A stretch of 64,000 bases of DNA, from NCBI RefSeq assembly GCF_902459465.1, contig NC_047068.1, forward strand, positions 18,995,195-19,059,194. The letters are read 5' to 3'. The notes under the pieces are model-generated. The model was not told the DNA's origin and searched no databases. It worked only from the letters and a program-made list of their open reading frames with translations. Positions 24,301-35,889 of the stretch are shown piece by piece. The position numbers and the translations under genes were made by a program. The stretch is from Asterias rubens (lineage: Eukaryota; Echinodermata; Asteroidea; Forcipulatida; Asteriidae). Positions within the stretch are counted from its first letter, which is position 1. Every line of letters starts with the position of its first letter.

Positions 24301-24739
24301 TTTCATTGGTCAATCTTCATCAATAGGTCATAAACAGTTTCGTTTGTTTTGAGGTTTTTTGAAAGTTACATTAGGCCTACCCCAATCAAAATTGCTAAAG
24401 TAAAAATTGATGGATTTTTTTTACAATATGCCACAATAAAATTGTTAGGCAATTATGAAGGTGTTAATGTGCGGCACAAGCATCACGTGATGCAACTCAA
24501 GTTCAAACTAATTTGCATAAAACTTTCTTGGACGTCCAACCTCAGCATGCAGCAGAAGGTACAGCAGCACACTATGATCAAATAGGAAAATCTAGATATT
24601 GATCATTAATTGTAAATGCCTCTGAATAGGGCCTAGAGGATTTTCTAAGAAGTAACAGCTACCGCATGAGTGACTAATCAAATTCTTTTGTTCAAAATTT
24701 TTAACTTGCATGACCCGATTTTTGCCGAAAGGGATTTAT

Positions 24740-24805
24740 TTTTACTCACAACAAACATATGAACAGGTAAACTTTTAGTTACCTGCTCATGTTTGTTTTG
24801 TTGTA
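24740..24805. repeat. Hairpin
   Basis: ACAACAAACATATGAACAGG is mirrored by CCTGCTCATGTTTGTTTTGT around a short centre. A copy of the TCGAAACGTCAGG motif follows at 24833-24848. Confidence 0.6.
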
Positions 24806-24845
24806 ATTAGACCTTGTAGAAAGACTCTGCTAGGGTCGAAACGTC

Positions 24846-25080
24846 AGGGCCCAATTTCAAAAAGCCTCAAAGCTCAAATATTTGCTAAGCATGACATTTC
24901 TTCCTTGATAAAAACAAGATTACCAACCAAATTTAAATTTGTTGCGTATTGCATTCAGCTGTTGTTTGCTTATCCTGAAAATCACGCAGAAATTTGGTTG
25001 GTAATTCTGATTTTATTAAGGAAGAAATTTCATGCTAAGCAAACTTTTGTGCTTACATGCTTTATGAAATCTGGCCCAGT
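24846..25080. repeat. Palindromic MITE
   Basis: Ends GGGCCCAATTTCAAAAAGC and GCTTTATGAAATCTGGCCC are inverted copies. Inner blocks ATTTCTTCCTTGATAAAA and TTTTATTAAGGAAGAAAT, and ACCAACCAAAT / ATTTGGTTGGT, are mirrored around 24960. Confidence 0.75.
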
Positions 25081-25702
25081 CCATAAACTTGTTTTTTCGG
25101 TGTCCTTTTTGTTGGTAAGCATGGTTGACAAAAGCTAATTCTATTTCTCATCTGATCATTGGGAATGCCTTCTGCAATGGGTCTATACCTTTCCAAAGTA
25201 AACAAAGTATAGTTTTACAGAAAGAAAGGTCAGTTAAAATACCCTGGTCAATAAAGTTTATAGCTAGTCACTGGTCCGTGACTAATGCCTGAAGTAGACA
25301 CATGTCTTCAGAAACAATAGTTTTTTATTTTCATTCATCCATTTTTTTTATTAAAAAAACAACTGGCAGCACAAAGCTGAATTCTGTGGCAAATACACAG
25401 ATAAAATACAAAATTAGTACACACTGCAGTACGGGGGTAGGGCCAACATTTTAACAAAAATGACAATATATATAAATACAAAAGTTATAAATCTTTGGCA
25501 GGGCATTATAAAAATGCACAGGGTGTTGAAGGAACCCATCAGGGGAGCCATATGTCTCCAGATCTTTAGAGCAAGGAGTGCTCTTCAAACTATGCTTGGT
25601 GTTGAAAATAAATAAGAAACTACTTTTGAAAAGATAACAAGGTAATTCTCTAAAAGATGTCTTATTTGCAATAAGATAAAGAAAACTCATTTTGCCTTTT
25701 AC

Positions 25703-25985
25703 CCATAGACGCCAATGTTGGTATGACACTGCAATAGAATTGCAAAGGTCTCGGGTTTGATTCCAACCTGAGTAATATGTATGTGATTTTTGTTCACAAC
25801 TCGGATGAGTATACAGTGCTAACACACATCAGACTGCCTCTAGGTACCGGGCAATCTCAATGGTCTATTGGTATGACACTCCTCTAGAACTGCAAAGGTT
25901 GTGGGTTCAAATCCCACCCCAGTAATATGCCTGTGTTTTTTTTACAGAGCTCGGTGCTAACACACATCAGAGTATATGGGTAAAC
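25703..25985 (+). repeat. Two head-to-tail SINE family 1 copies
   Basis: Two plus-strand units (about 25703-25829 and 25848-25982), each with a tRNA-like head (GTATGACACTCC...GGGTTCAAATCC in the second) and a tail ending GTGCTAACACACATCAGA. The B-box-like sequence is visible but the cloverleaf is degraded, so these are not tRNA genes. Confidence 0.65.
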
Positions 25986-26099
25986 AAAAATGAAAGGTAA
26001 TTTTCAGTTCTTGAAAGAAGTGATGGTTCTGAGAAGAGAACCTGAGATATCTTGACATTTCAAAGACAGTTCTTTTGAGTATCGTTTGAAGGTTTGCAT

Positions 26100-26360
26100 G
26101 GTGTGGAGAAATAAGAAGAAACTATAAGTAAATAGTAAACTTGCGGGTACAACCATGAGTAAATCTGTTCGGGAGAGTGTTGGCTCTGAAAAGAGCCGGT
26201 TGGGTCTCGACGCTTCACATTCTCCTGAAGACGAGCAGAGTATACTGTTTGAAATGTCGAGATCCAACCGTCTCTTTTCAGAGCCAACACTCACCCTAAG
26301 AGATTTACACATGGTTGTAACCGCAAGTTTACTATTTACTTATAGTTTTTTCTTACAGTT
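26100..26360. repeat. Long palindrome (arms about 110 bp)
   Basis: The left arm (ACTATAAGTAAATAGTAAAC ... GAGTGTTGGCTCTGAAAAGA ... GGTCTCGACG) is mirrored by the right arm with a few mismatches. The centre holds CCTGAAGACGAGCAGAGTAT and GTTTGAAATGTCGAG. Open frames on both strands follow from the symmetry and are not genes. Confidence 0.85.
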
Positions 26361-26811
26361 CTTTTGGTCTTCAGCTCTGTATCTTGTCAATGCCACCAGC
26401 TCTTTCCTGATACAATTAACAAAACTGAAATAAACAACTACAAAGTATTTTTGAATTAAAACTTAATCATTGATGACAGATCTCTACCAATACTTCCAAG
26501 TGAACCTTTTTATTGATTACAGGACCTTATTCTTTAAAATCTCAATCTGAATTACTTCAAGTAAACAGATATACAATATTGCTTAGTATTTAAGATAAAT
26601 TTTACGGTAAAATATGTACTGCATAATGCATATCATTCACTAAAAAGAACTAAATATATGAAACAGTAAAAAACAGTTTTAGGGTTGCTACATAATCAAT
26701 TTTTATGATTGATTGGGTTGCTACATAATCAATTTTTATGATTGATCAGCTCAAATGTTAATTTTTTGAGGTGATCTGCATTTTCATTAATTTTCTTTTA
26801 TTTGATCAGTA

Positions 26812-27135
26812 TTTCACTTGATGTATCCCAAGATATGCATAAGATAACGAACCTGTGAAAATGTTGCCTCAATTGGTCATCAAATTTGCAAGTGAATAAT
26901 GAAAGAAAGACACCCTTGTTCCATTTCTTTGTTTGCTTTCAGATTCATAAAAAAAGGCTTCAGTTGAAGTCTATAATTATTTGAGTGGGAAATTACCTTT
27001 CTCAAAAACTTACTTCAGAGGGAGATGTTTCTCACAATGTTTTATCCTATCAACAGCTCTCCATTGCTCTTTACCAAGAAGGTTATTATGTAAAAATTAT
27101 TTTGAGTAATTTCTAATAGTGTCCAGTGCCTTTAA
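26812..27135. repeat. MITE family A, left end missing
   Basis: Right end GTGTCCAGTGCCTTTAA is intact. The left part starts inside the element at the TATCCCAAGATATGCATAAG block. Confidence 0.65.
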
Positions 27136-27337
27136 TACTGAACTTCATTTGTCTTTTAAAAAGAGGAATTTGTTTAGTGTATTGCCAAAGACACAAGTGC
27201 CAGAGGGCCATCTTTTCAACAGTGCCACATTTTCCTGATCCCATCATCAAAATCGAGGGAACTATGTGTTTGTTAATGTCCGTTCGCTTTTACTCCCTGA
27301 CAACACGATACAAGACAATCCCATTAAAAGCATGATG

Positions 27338-27625
27338 TTAAAGGCACTGGACACAATCAGTAATTGTCAAAGACCAGTATTTTCATTTGGTGTATCCAAA
27401 CTAACATTTTGCATCACATAACAATTCTGTGAAATATTTACTCAATTGGTCCCTGTGTGCTTTCAGAAGCATAATAAATGGCTTCAGCTGAAGTCTTTTA
27501 TTGTTTGAGTAAGACATTACCTCATTTTCAAAAACTTTGTTACTTCAGAGGAAGCTGTTTCTCAAAAGGTTTTGTACTATCAACAGCTCTCCATTGCTCG
27601 TTACCAAGTAAGTTTTAATGTAACA
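27338..27625. repeat. MITE family A, right end missing
   Basis: Left end TTAAAGGCACTGGACACAAT is present. The element stops after ACCAAGTAAGTTTTAATG, short of the usual right terminus. Confidence 0.6.
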
Positions 27626-27745
27626 CATATTAAGATTATTATTATTAATAATTTAGAGGGTTTTGCTCCCAGCCCTGTCTGTGAAGTTTCATACCTGTTA
27701 CCAAGCAGTCTGATTTATTGGAGTTTGACAATTCCCCATGCATGT

Positions 27746-28065
27746 CTATTCCAACAGAAAGGCATACATGTCTTTATCAATAGTTTTTGTCCCACAGAAA
27801 TTCATATGTAATAATCCAACATTAGCCTTTGGACATTCCTTCTTGCTCCATTTGTCTAGCATGTAGAAAACCTGAGCCCATTGGTCGTTTTTGTGTTCTT
27901 CTTTCAGTTTGTAAATATCTCCTCGAGACATACCCAGATTTATAGCCAGCTCATTCCATGGTCCAAGATTGTGAGCAAGTGTGGAAAGTTGCTCTGTTGT
28001 CACAAAAGCTGTTTCATGTCTTGGTGTTTGTTGTACAATCTCAGCTGGAATGGCTGAACAGGTGT
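27746..28065 (-). CDS. Death-domain protein, terminal exon
   Basis: Minus strand. The acceptor (GTTTTTCTTCAG) precedes a frame entered in phase 1 that runs 106 codons to a TAG at 27746-27748. The segment VTTEQLSTLAHNLGPWNEL, then AINLGMSRGDIYKLKE and QWAQVFYMLDKWSKK, has the death-domain pattern: helix 1 leucines, the conserved Trp, LGM at helix 2-3, and the late L..W. Death domains assemble signalling complexes in apoptosis and innate immunity. The stop follows the domain directly, so it is the C-terminus. Upstream exons are at 31951 and possibly 32740, across an intron filled by the 88 bp array. Which death-domain family (PIDD, UNC5, MyD88-like or lineage-specific) cannot be told from this exon. 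Confidence 0.7.
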
Positions 28066-28219
28066 CTGAAGAAAAACAAATATGAAAGATTAAGAACTCT
28101 TAAGATATTTTTCCTTTTTGACTTGTGTCACAGCAAGAGTACATTTGCATAATGTCTGTGTTATCCCATGTCTCAGTTATTGTAAAACATGCAAACCACC
28201 TGAAGAATTCCTGCAAAAG

Positions 28220-31200
28220 TCTACAGCAAAAAAAATCAAACCCTCCTAATTCAATATTAAACCAGACCAGCCTACAGTAGGATATGGTCAGCTGAATGCA
28301 AATTCTTTGAACAGTCAACCCTCGTACTGTTATACCATTCAATACTAAATCATACCACCCTGCAGTATGACATCATGTGCTGAATGCAAACACAGCAAAC
28401 AGTCAACCCTCCTACTGTCCTACCATTCAATATTAAACCATACCAGCCTGCAGAATGCTATCATGTGCTGAAAGCATGAAACATAAAAAGTCAACCCTCC
28501 TACTGTCCTACCATTCAATATTAAATCATACCACCCTGAAGTTTGATATAATATGCTGAATGCATACTCAGTAGACAGTAAACCCTCATACTGTCCTACC
28601 ATTTTATATTAAACCATACCAGCTTGCAGTATGATATCATGAGCTGAATGCATACACAGCAAACAGTCAACCCTCCTACTGTCCTACCATTCTATATTAA
28701 ACCATACCAGCTTCCAGTACGATATCATGTGCTGAAGCATGAAAAGTAAACAGTCAACCCTCATACTGTCCTACGATTCAATATGAAATCATACCACCCT
28801 GCAGTATGATATCATGTGCTGAATGCATACTCAGTGTAAACAGTCAACCCTCCTACTGTCTTTCCATTCAATATTAAACCATACCAGCTTGCAGTATGAT
28901 ATCATATGCTGAATGCATACACAGTAAACAGTCAACCCTCATACTGTCCTACCATTCAATATTAAACCATACCAGCTTGCAGTTTGATATCATGAGCTGA
29001 ATGCACACTCAGCAAACAGTCAACCCTCCTACTGTCCTTCCATTCAATATTAAACCATACCAGCTGGCAGTATGCTATCATGTGCTGAATGCATACTCAA
29101 TATACAGTCAACCCTCCTACTATCCTACCATTCAATATAAACCTTACCAGCTCGCAGTATGCTAGCTATCGTGTGCTGAAAGCATGAAAAGTAAACCAGT
29201 CAACCCTTCTTCTACCTACCATTCAATATTAAATCATACCAGCTTGCAGTATGATATCATGTGCTGAATGCATACTCAGTAAACAGTCAACCCTCCTACT
29301 GTCCTTCCATTCAAAATTAAACCATACCACCCTGCAGTATGACATCATGTGCTGAATGCATACTCAGTAAACAGTCAACCCTCCTACTGTGCTACCAATC
29401 AATATTAAACCATACCACCCTGCAGTATGACATCATGTGCTGAATGCATACACAGCAAATAGTCAACCCTCATACTGTCCTACCATTCAATATTTAACCA
29501 TACCAGCTTGCAGTATGATATCATGAGCTGAATGCATACTCAATAAACAGTCAACCCTCCTACTGTCCTACCATTCAATATTAAACCATACCAGCCTGCA
29601 GTATGATATCATGAGCTGAATGCATACTCAATAAACAGTCAACCCTCCCACTGTCCTTCCATTCAATATTTAACCATACCAGCTTGCAGTATGACATCAC
29701 GTGCTGAATGCATACACAGCAAATAGTCAACCCTCATACTGTCCTACCATTCAATATTTAACCTGCCAGCTTGCAGTATGATATCATGAGCTGAATGCAT
29801 ACTCAATAAACAGTCAACCCTCCTACTGTCCTACCATTCAATATTAAACCATACCAGCCTGCAGTATGATATCATGAGCTGAATGCATACTCAAAAAACA
29901 GTCAACCCTCCTACTGTCCTACCATTCAATATTTAACCATATCAGCTTGCAGTTTGATATCATGAGCTGAATGCATACTCAATAAACAGTCAACCCTCCT
30001 ACTGTCCTACCATTCAATATTAAACCATACCACCCTGCAGTATGATATCATGAGCTGAATGCATACTCAGTAAACAGTCTACCCTCCTACTGTCCTACCA
30101 TTCAATATTAAACCATACCACCCTGCAGTATGACATCATGTGCTGAATGGATACACAGCAAACAGTCAACCCTCCTACTGTGCTACCATTCAATATTTAA
30201 CCATTCAATATTTAACCATACCACCCTGCAGTATGACATCATGTGCTGAATGCATACACAGTAAACAGTCAACCCTCATACTGTCCTACCATTCAATATT
30301 TAACCATACCAGCTTGCAGTATGATATCATGAGCTGAATACATACTCAATAAACAGTCAACCCTCATATTGTCCTACCATTCAATATTTAACCATACCAG
30401 CTTGCAGTATGATATCATGAGCTGAATGCATACTCAATAAACAGTCAACCCTCATACTGTCCTTCCGTTCAATATTTAACCATACCACCCTGCAGTATGA
30501 CATCATGTGCTGAATGCATACACAGTAAACAGTCAACCTCCTACTGTCCTACAATTCAATATTTAACCATACCAGCTTGCAGTATGATATCATGAGCTGA
30601 ATACATACTCAATAAACAGTCAACCCTCATACTGTCCTACAATTCAATATTTAACCATACCAGCTTGCAGTATGATATCATGAGCTGAATGCATACTCAA
30701 TAAACAGTCAACCCTCCTACTGTCCTACCATTCAATATTTAACCATACCAGCTTGCAGTATGATATCATGAGCTGAACACATACTCAATAAACAGTCAAC
30801 CCTCATACTGTCCTACCATTCAATATTTAACCATACCACCCTGCAGTATGACATCATGTGCTGAATGCATACACAGTAAACAGTCATCCCTCATACTGTC
30901 CTACCATTCAATATTTAACCATACCAGCTTGCAGTATGATATCATGAGCTGAATACATACTCAATAAACAGTCAACCCTCATATTGTCCTACCATTCAAT
31001 ATTTAACCATACCAGCTTGCAGTATGATATCATGAGCTGAATGCATACTCAATAAACAGTCAACCCTCCTACTGTCCTACCATTCAATATTTAACCATAC
31101 CAGCTTGCAGTTTGATATCATGAGCTGAATGCATACTCAGTAAACAGTCAACCCTCCTACTGTCCTACCATTCAATATTAAACCATACCACCCTGCAGTA

Positions 31201-31790
31201 TGACATCATGTGCTGAATGGATACACAGCACACAGTCAACCCTCCTACTGTGCTACCATTCAATATTAAACCATACCACCCTGCAGTATGACATCATGTG
31301 CTGAATGCATACACAGTAAACAGTCAACCCTCCTGATGTCCTACCATTCAATATTTACCCATACCAGCTTGCAGTATGATATCATGAGCTGAACCGTACT
31401 CAATAAACAGTCAACCCTCCTACTGTCCTACCATTCAATATTTAACCATACCAGCTTGCAGTATGATATCATGAGCTGAATGCATACTCAATAAACAGTC
31501 AACCCTCAAACTGTCCTACCATTCAATAATAAATCATCCCAGCTTGCAGTATGACATCATGTGCTGAATGCAAACACAGCAAACAGTCAACCCTCCAACT
31601 GTCCTTCCATTCAATATTAAACCATACCAGCTTGCAGTATGCTATCATGTGCTGAAAGCATGAAAAGTAAACAGTCAATACTCCTACTGTCCTACAATTC
31701 AATGTTAAACAAGACCAGCCGACAGTATGATATAATCATTGGAATGTATATTCTTTGAATAGTCAACCCTCCTACTGTCCTACCCTTCAA
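28220..31790. repeat. Tandem array, 88 bp unit, about 40 copies
   Basis: Unit: CAGTCAACCCTCCTACTGTC / CTACCATTCAATATTAAACC / ATACCAGCTTGCAGTATGAT / ATCATGAGCTGAATGCATAC plus 8 bp. Spacing is exactly 88 bp in the regular part (for example 29548 to 29636). Two unit variants alternate: one with CAGCTTGCAGTATGATATCA and ATGAGCTG, the other with CACCCTGCAGTATGACATCA and ATGTGCTG. The ends (28220-28400, 31680-31790) are diverged. It lies inside the intron of the death-domain gene. Confidence 0.95.
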
Positions 31791-31878
31791 CATTGTCTGC
31801 GCCACATCGTAAGGGACTGATGAAATAATGATGAGCGGAAATCTGAAATCCAGGTTTTAGGTTTGAGCAACAACTTAC

Positions 31879-31951
31879 CAATTATCTTGAAGAGCTTATT
31901 TTGATCTCGTGATGGGTCTTGCACTTGATATGAGGAGTGGGTGATCTTTGC
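31879..31951 (-). CDS. Death-domain gene, internal exon
   Basis: 73 nt on the minus strand between a strong acceptor (GATCAACCAG) and a strong donor (ATTG/GTAAGT). Phase 0 in, phase 1 out. It encodes AKITHSSYQVQDPSRDQNKL followed by FKII and joins the death-domain exon at 28065 in frame (phase 1), which is the main support. It is a linker with no recognised motif. Confidence 0.6.
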
Positions 31952-32085
31952 CTGGTTGATCAGAAACAAAAATAGAAACAAACTAAATGTTATTTTAAAG
32001 AAAATGATGAAAATTATGTGATTTTTATTAAGAAAAAAAAATGTTTGCAGGTTTTCTCAGGCTTGCAAGCTACAGTAATTAAATT

Positions 32086-32480
32086 TACTGCATGGTGTGA
32101 AGAATAACTATAAATACTAAATAGTAGACTTGCAGATACAACATTATAAGAGATGTTTAATTTGCATCGGGATAAAGAATTATTGGTTGTTTTACCCATA
32201 CACCTATGTGTGTTAGCACTGTATACTCATTACTTTCCCAAGTCCTGTGAAAAAATATCACAGGCACTATACATATCCCACCCAAGTTACATGCCTGTGA
32301 TATGTTTTCACAAGACTCAGAAAAGTACTGTGTGTACAGTGCTAACACACATCGATTAATAGGTAAAAAAAAAAAATTAAGATACAGCAATGTATGACAT
32401 CTCTTTTGAGGGACTGTTTGCTCTGAAAAGAGCTGGCGTGGTCTCAACGCTTCAAACAGTATACTCTGCTCATCTTCAGT
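32086..32480. repeat. Mosaic of foldback element and SINE family 1 pieces
   Basis: 32086-32160 matches the left outer arm of the 26.1 kb palindrome (TGCATGGTGTGAAGAATAAC). 32190-32360 holds SINE-1 tail sequences in both orientations (GTGTGTTAGCACTGTATACT, then AGTGCTAACACACATCGAT). 32400-32480 has the inverted CGCTTCAAACAGTATACTCT motif block. Confidence 0.6.
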
Positions 32481-32579
32481 CTCTTCCAGATACTATAGGG
32501 ACCACTAGAAATGAACCAAAGAAATTGCCAAAGTGCATTTTCTAATGGACACCTGTAAAAGAATTATGAAGAAAAGCAC

Positions 32580-32740
32580 CTGAAAGAGCACCTCACTGTG
32601 TGCCAGTACATATTGTTGTTTCTTTATTTTGATTACTCCAATATCTGTCAATACACGAATAATACATTTGTTTCCATCAGTTTCTTCATGACAGAAAACC
32701 ACCAAAAGAGCCCATTTTGTTATAAGTCCTTGGTTTGCAA
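32580..32740 (-). CDS. Candidate upstream exon of the death-domain gene
   Basis: Minus-strand frame reading ALLVVFCHEETDGNKCII, RVLTDIGVIKIKKQQY, VLAHSEVLFQ, open across the stretch, and ending at CAG/GTGCTT in phase 0, which fits the exon at 31951. The donor is only moderate. The acceptor (CTAGTAG at 32741-32747) is weak, so the 5' boundary is approximate. The sequence reads like a beta-strand-rich protein segment (CHEETDGNKCIIRV); a UPA-like or ZU5-like fold, common next to death domains in echinoderms, is only a guess. Confidence 0.38.
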
Positions 32741-32788
32741 CTACTAGACAAACTGGGACTTCTCTTTATTTTGCCAATATTTGTTTTA

Positions 32789-32936
32789 AGGGGTGGATTT
32801 CACAAAGAGTTAAGACTAGTCTTATCTCGAGTTAGGACGAGTTACTCATCCTAACTTAGGACTTGCCATATGTTTGATATATCTCCTATGACTAGTCCTA
32901 AATTAGGACTACTAACTCTTTGTGAAATCAACCACA
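32789..32936. repeat. Short palindromic MITE
   Basis: Ends GGTGGATTTCACAAAGAGTT and AACTCTTTGTGAAATCAACC are inverted copies. Inner GACTAGTCTTA and GACTAGTCCTAA blocks belong to the same symmetric structure. Confidence 0.8.
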
Positions 32937-33077
32937 AAAGGAAACTTTACCTTCAGTACACCTAACAAAACAAAATTGGGAACTATTAATAATTTTCCAA
33001 ATACTTTTAAAGCAAAATATGAGATTGTGATTACCTAAGGGAAGAACCATTTCCTTAAATGGTTAGGGTTGGATTAC

Positions 33078-33454
33078 CTGTTTCTGTCTTGCTCATTGAT
33101 CCAACACAACACTAGCAAAGTTGAAATACTCAGGGACTTCTAGCTTGACTTGCTTCCTCCAAAGTTCGTAATCATGTAAGCCAGTAGCTGACAATGCAGA
33201 CAGGGGCAGTCTTATTGGTTGCTGTTCGGACGGCTCCATTAAATGGCCCTTCATCCATGTTCCCAGTTACTTTGCTTTGGCACTTGATGTAATCTCTTTT
33301 ACTATTGATGTTGTAGAGTTGTCTGGACTTGGCTACTTGTGACTGAGGAGCAACTCTGCATGTCTGGTGAAGTAGCCGACGATATCTCAATACTGTTGCC
33401 ATTTTTGAAAGATGTCTTTCATGCGAGAAGCCAGTGTCACGGATTCCTTATAAC
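33078..33454 (-). pseudogene. Broken first coding exon of an ACSM-type acyl-CoA synthetase
   Basis: Minus strand, with an acceptor (ATATTTTTCAG) and donor (CAG/GTAATC). One frame starts at the ATG of 33400-33402 with MATVLRYRRLLHQTCR, a basic, Arg-rich mitochondrial-targeting type N-terminus. In the next frame the exon reads LHDYELWRKQVKLEVPEY, FNFASVVLDQ: the conserved N-terminal signature of medium-chain acyl-CoA synthetases (mitochondrial matrix enzymes activating fatty acids with ATP and CoA). Two lesions are visible: the targeting peptide and signature are in different frames, and the Trp normally after VLDQ is a TGA stop. No other ACSM exon was found downstream on this strand. It is most likely a dead fragment left by duplication. 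Confidence 0.65.
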
Positions 33455-34620
33455 CTGAAAAATATAAGAGAGAAATAAATTTTAAACTATTGTAATTCTG
33501 AGGTACTTTAACAAGATCACTTAATATCAAAGAACTTCAATATAAAAGGCATTGACAATCATTGGTATATTTTAAATAAATTTGGGTTGAATAGAGGAAC
33601 ATTGAGCAGAGCAGGAATTGAACCTGTTATGTAGCCTCCAGATTAATGTACTGGCTCTCTACCAAATGAGCTTTCTAGCCCTATGTTGGCGGTCTCCCTA
33701 CTTTGTTAAAATCTTTGTTCAGGGTGCCAACTAGAAGTGGTGCCAATTAGAAGCCATGCAAATTTGGACTTCCATGTAGCCAGGGATCACATCCAAGTTT
33801 ACGATCACGATACAACTGGTTAGCAACAGCCATAGGATCACCTTAAGTGGTAGCGCATTTTCAAGTCAAATATAAGTAATAAACCGGCTATTTGTCAATT
33901 TTAATAAATTAGGCTTTTACTAGAGGGAGACTTCAAAAATGTACTTTTATCTTTCTTCTTTTTTAATAATTGTCACTATGCTGAAGTTCCAGATTGACTA
34001 ATATTACCTGATTTTGATTGATCACAAATTACCAGGCATACTTAACATAATATTCACTGGTGGATTTTGATGTACACATAACTAATTCTATCTAACAACC
34101 CTACCCTGTCATTATTCCATTACTCCATTACCCAAGCATGATATTGTGTCCAAACAAAACACAAGATGCAAATTTTATTTAAAGCAATTTATCATACCCA
34201 AAATCTTAAAGCATCCAATATTTTTTTACCCAACAAAAAGAAAACACGAAACCCCCACATCAGCTTGGGTATGGATGTTAAACTACATGTGTCTTGAATT
34301 TCAATACATCTTCATAATGTTAAATTTTTTTTTAGAGTTCACCCCACCGGAATTCGATTCTAACATCTGCAAATACAGTACCAGCATAATTGTGACAGAC
34401 TTTGTCTTTGTCTATATATGGAAAACTGTGCATTAAATTTTCAGGTAGTGGATTGAGCTGGCAGCAAATTTGTGTCTGCAGTTTGTATAATAATATCAAT
34501 AACAATACTAATAGTTGCTTGTTATATATAGTGCGCACAAAACTGTATATCAAGTTTTTAGGTTCAGGTAAATTTGTCTGTAAACACCCAACCACAATAT
34601 CTCCAAAATGGTTTGTTGTT
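33455..34620. other. Intergenic DNA, no gene seen
   Basis: AT-rich with a tRNA-SINE-like scrap at about 33600-33680 (GCAGGAATTGAACCTG, TCTACCAAATGAGC). The open frames at 34146-34436 and 34332-34692 overlap on both strands and have no family features. Confidence 0.4.
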
Positions 34621-34815
34621 ACAGTCCTGTATGCTTTGTTTTTGAAAGGGCAAGGGCGCCATTATAAAGGGCACCTAATGAGGATATTGTAATTTTCTAC
34701 TGGAGCATTTCAAGGGCCTCAAGGCAATGGCCAGGGGGCATGGAGGTAATCACATTTGTTGCCTCCGTGAAGAATCAGGTCTGTTGTTAGCTGTTTCTTG
34801 CTCTATGGTTTAACG
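34620..34815. repeat. Dispersed repeat, copy 1
   Basis: Shares GCATTTCAAGGGCCTCAAGG / GGCAATGGCCAGGGGGCATG / TGTTGCCTCCGTGAAG with 36540-36735. A related, more diverged stretch may occur at 58390-58510. Confidence 0.6.
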
Positions 34816-35851
34816 AATCCTCAACGAGACGATTTGGACATACAAAGTTGGCAACTAAATTCGCAGAATATTTATTGTGAAAAATACTAAAAGACAGAAA
34901 CTGAACATGAACATGTATCACTGTGTCTATGTACAAATAAAAATAAATTAAATCAAATAAATTAATCTAAAATCACACAGCCATGCAGTAATGGGTACCA
35001 CCATCTTTGACTCCGTCTTATAAGGTCCAGCGCTACCAAATAAAATGAAATAAGAACTAATATTACAGACCATAATGATATATCTAGGTACATATCATTT
35101 GTAGCTCGTAGGAGCAATTATTTGTTCAAAAACAGCAACAAGGACAGTTTCTGTAACGCAAGAAACTCCAGAACTGTAAAACTTATTTAATAGATGTTAA
35201 ATTTGCTTTGAGGATAAAGAATGTTCATTTTAGTTTTACCCATATGTAAAATTATTGATATTTCACTTCTAAAACTTAGGAAAACTTGTGTTTTTTTTTT
35301 GCACTGTTACTTTGAGACCTGCATGAAGGCAGTGCAATTATGTATTGACAATATTTGATGCATGTGTCTTTATGGGGCTAGCAAAAACTTCAAAACCCTC
35401 TGTCACTGAGCACTCTATGAAATTCAAGAGCATTCTGCCTTTTTCATTTGAAAGTTGTCTTTTGAAAGTTTGATACAATTAAAGGTTTTTTATACCTGAT
35501 TCAGCGCGTAAGTCTAGCACTTCTGAAGTAATTTTACAATTTTTTTAGCGTTGTATTTACTTGTTAAAAAGTAAATGTTCATGCATAGAAAAAGGTCAGG
35601 TGCATTACCTGCATGTCCACGAATTCAACATTTATCCAGGGTCTATTTATAATTTTATCTGCATCATAAACTTTAATGATCGCTGTAACACTACCCTCAA
35701 ATATTAGAAACCAATGCTTGTGAATTGTTCATATGTAAGTATATGTTTTAACTGAAATGAGGTGGATGTAAATGTATGGCCGTGAGATCTTCATTACTTG
35801 GATTTTAAGAAGGCTGAGTGTTTACGTTGTAAAGATCTGAAGAGTGACAAG

Positions 35852-35889
35852 ATGGGACAAGCTGGAGCTCCTACACCAAGTCGCTGGAG
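35852..35889 (+). CDS. Candidate 5' coding exon of PM20D2-like copy 1
   Basis: An ATG followed by 38 nt reaches a strong donor (GGAG/GTAAGA). Joined to the exon at 38043 it is in frame with the downstream ATG and would add 30 residues (MGQAGAPTPSRWRQLLKR, then SSAENPPQESIS). The MG start with a small residue at position 6 allows, but does not prove, N-myristoylation. Copy 2 has no visible equivalent. Support rests on the phase match and donor only. Confidence 0.33.

Noticed and set aside
25848..25925. tRNA gene
   Set aside because: A and B box-like words are present, but the acceptor and D stems do not pair and the unit continues into the SINE tail; several equal copies exist in the window.
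26155..26433. Overlapping open frames of 76-102 codons on both strands
   Set aside because: They are mirror images produced by the long palindrome.
32505..32705. ACSM second exon on the minus strand
   Set aside because: The segment has none of the ACSM exon 2 landmarks. It fits better, in phase, as a candidate exon of the death-domain gene.
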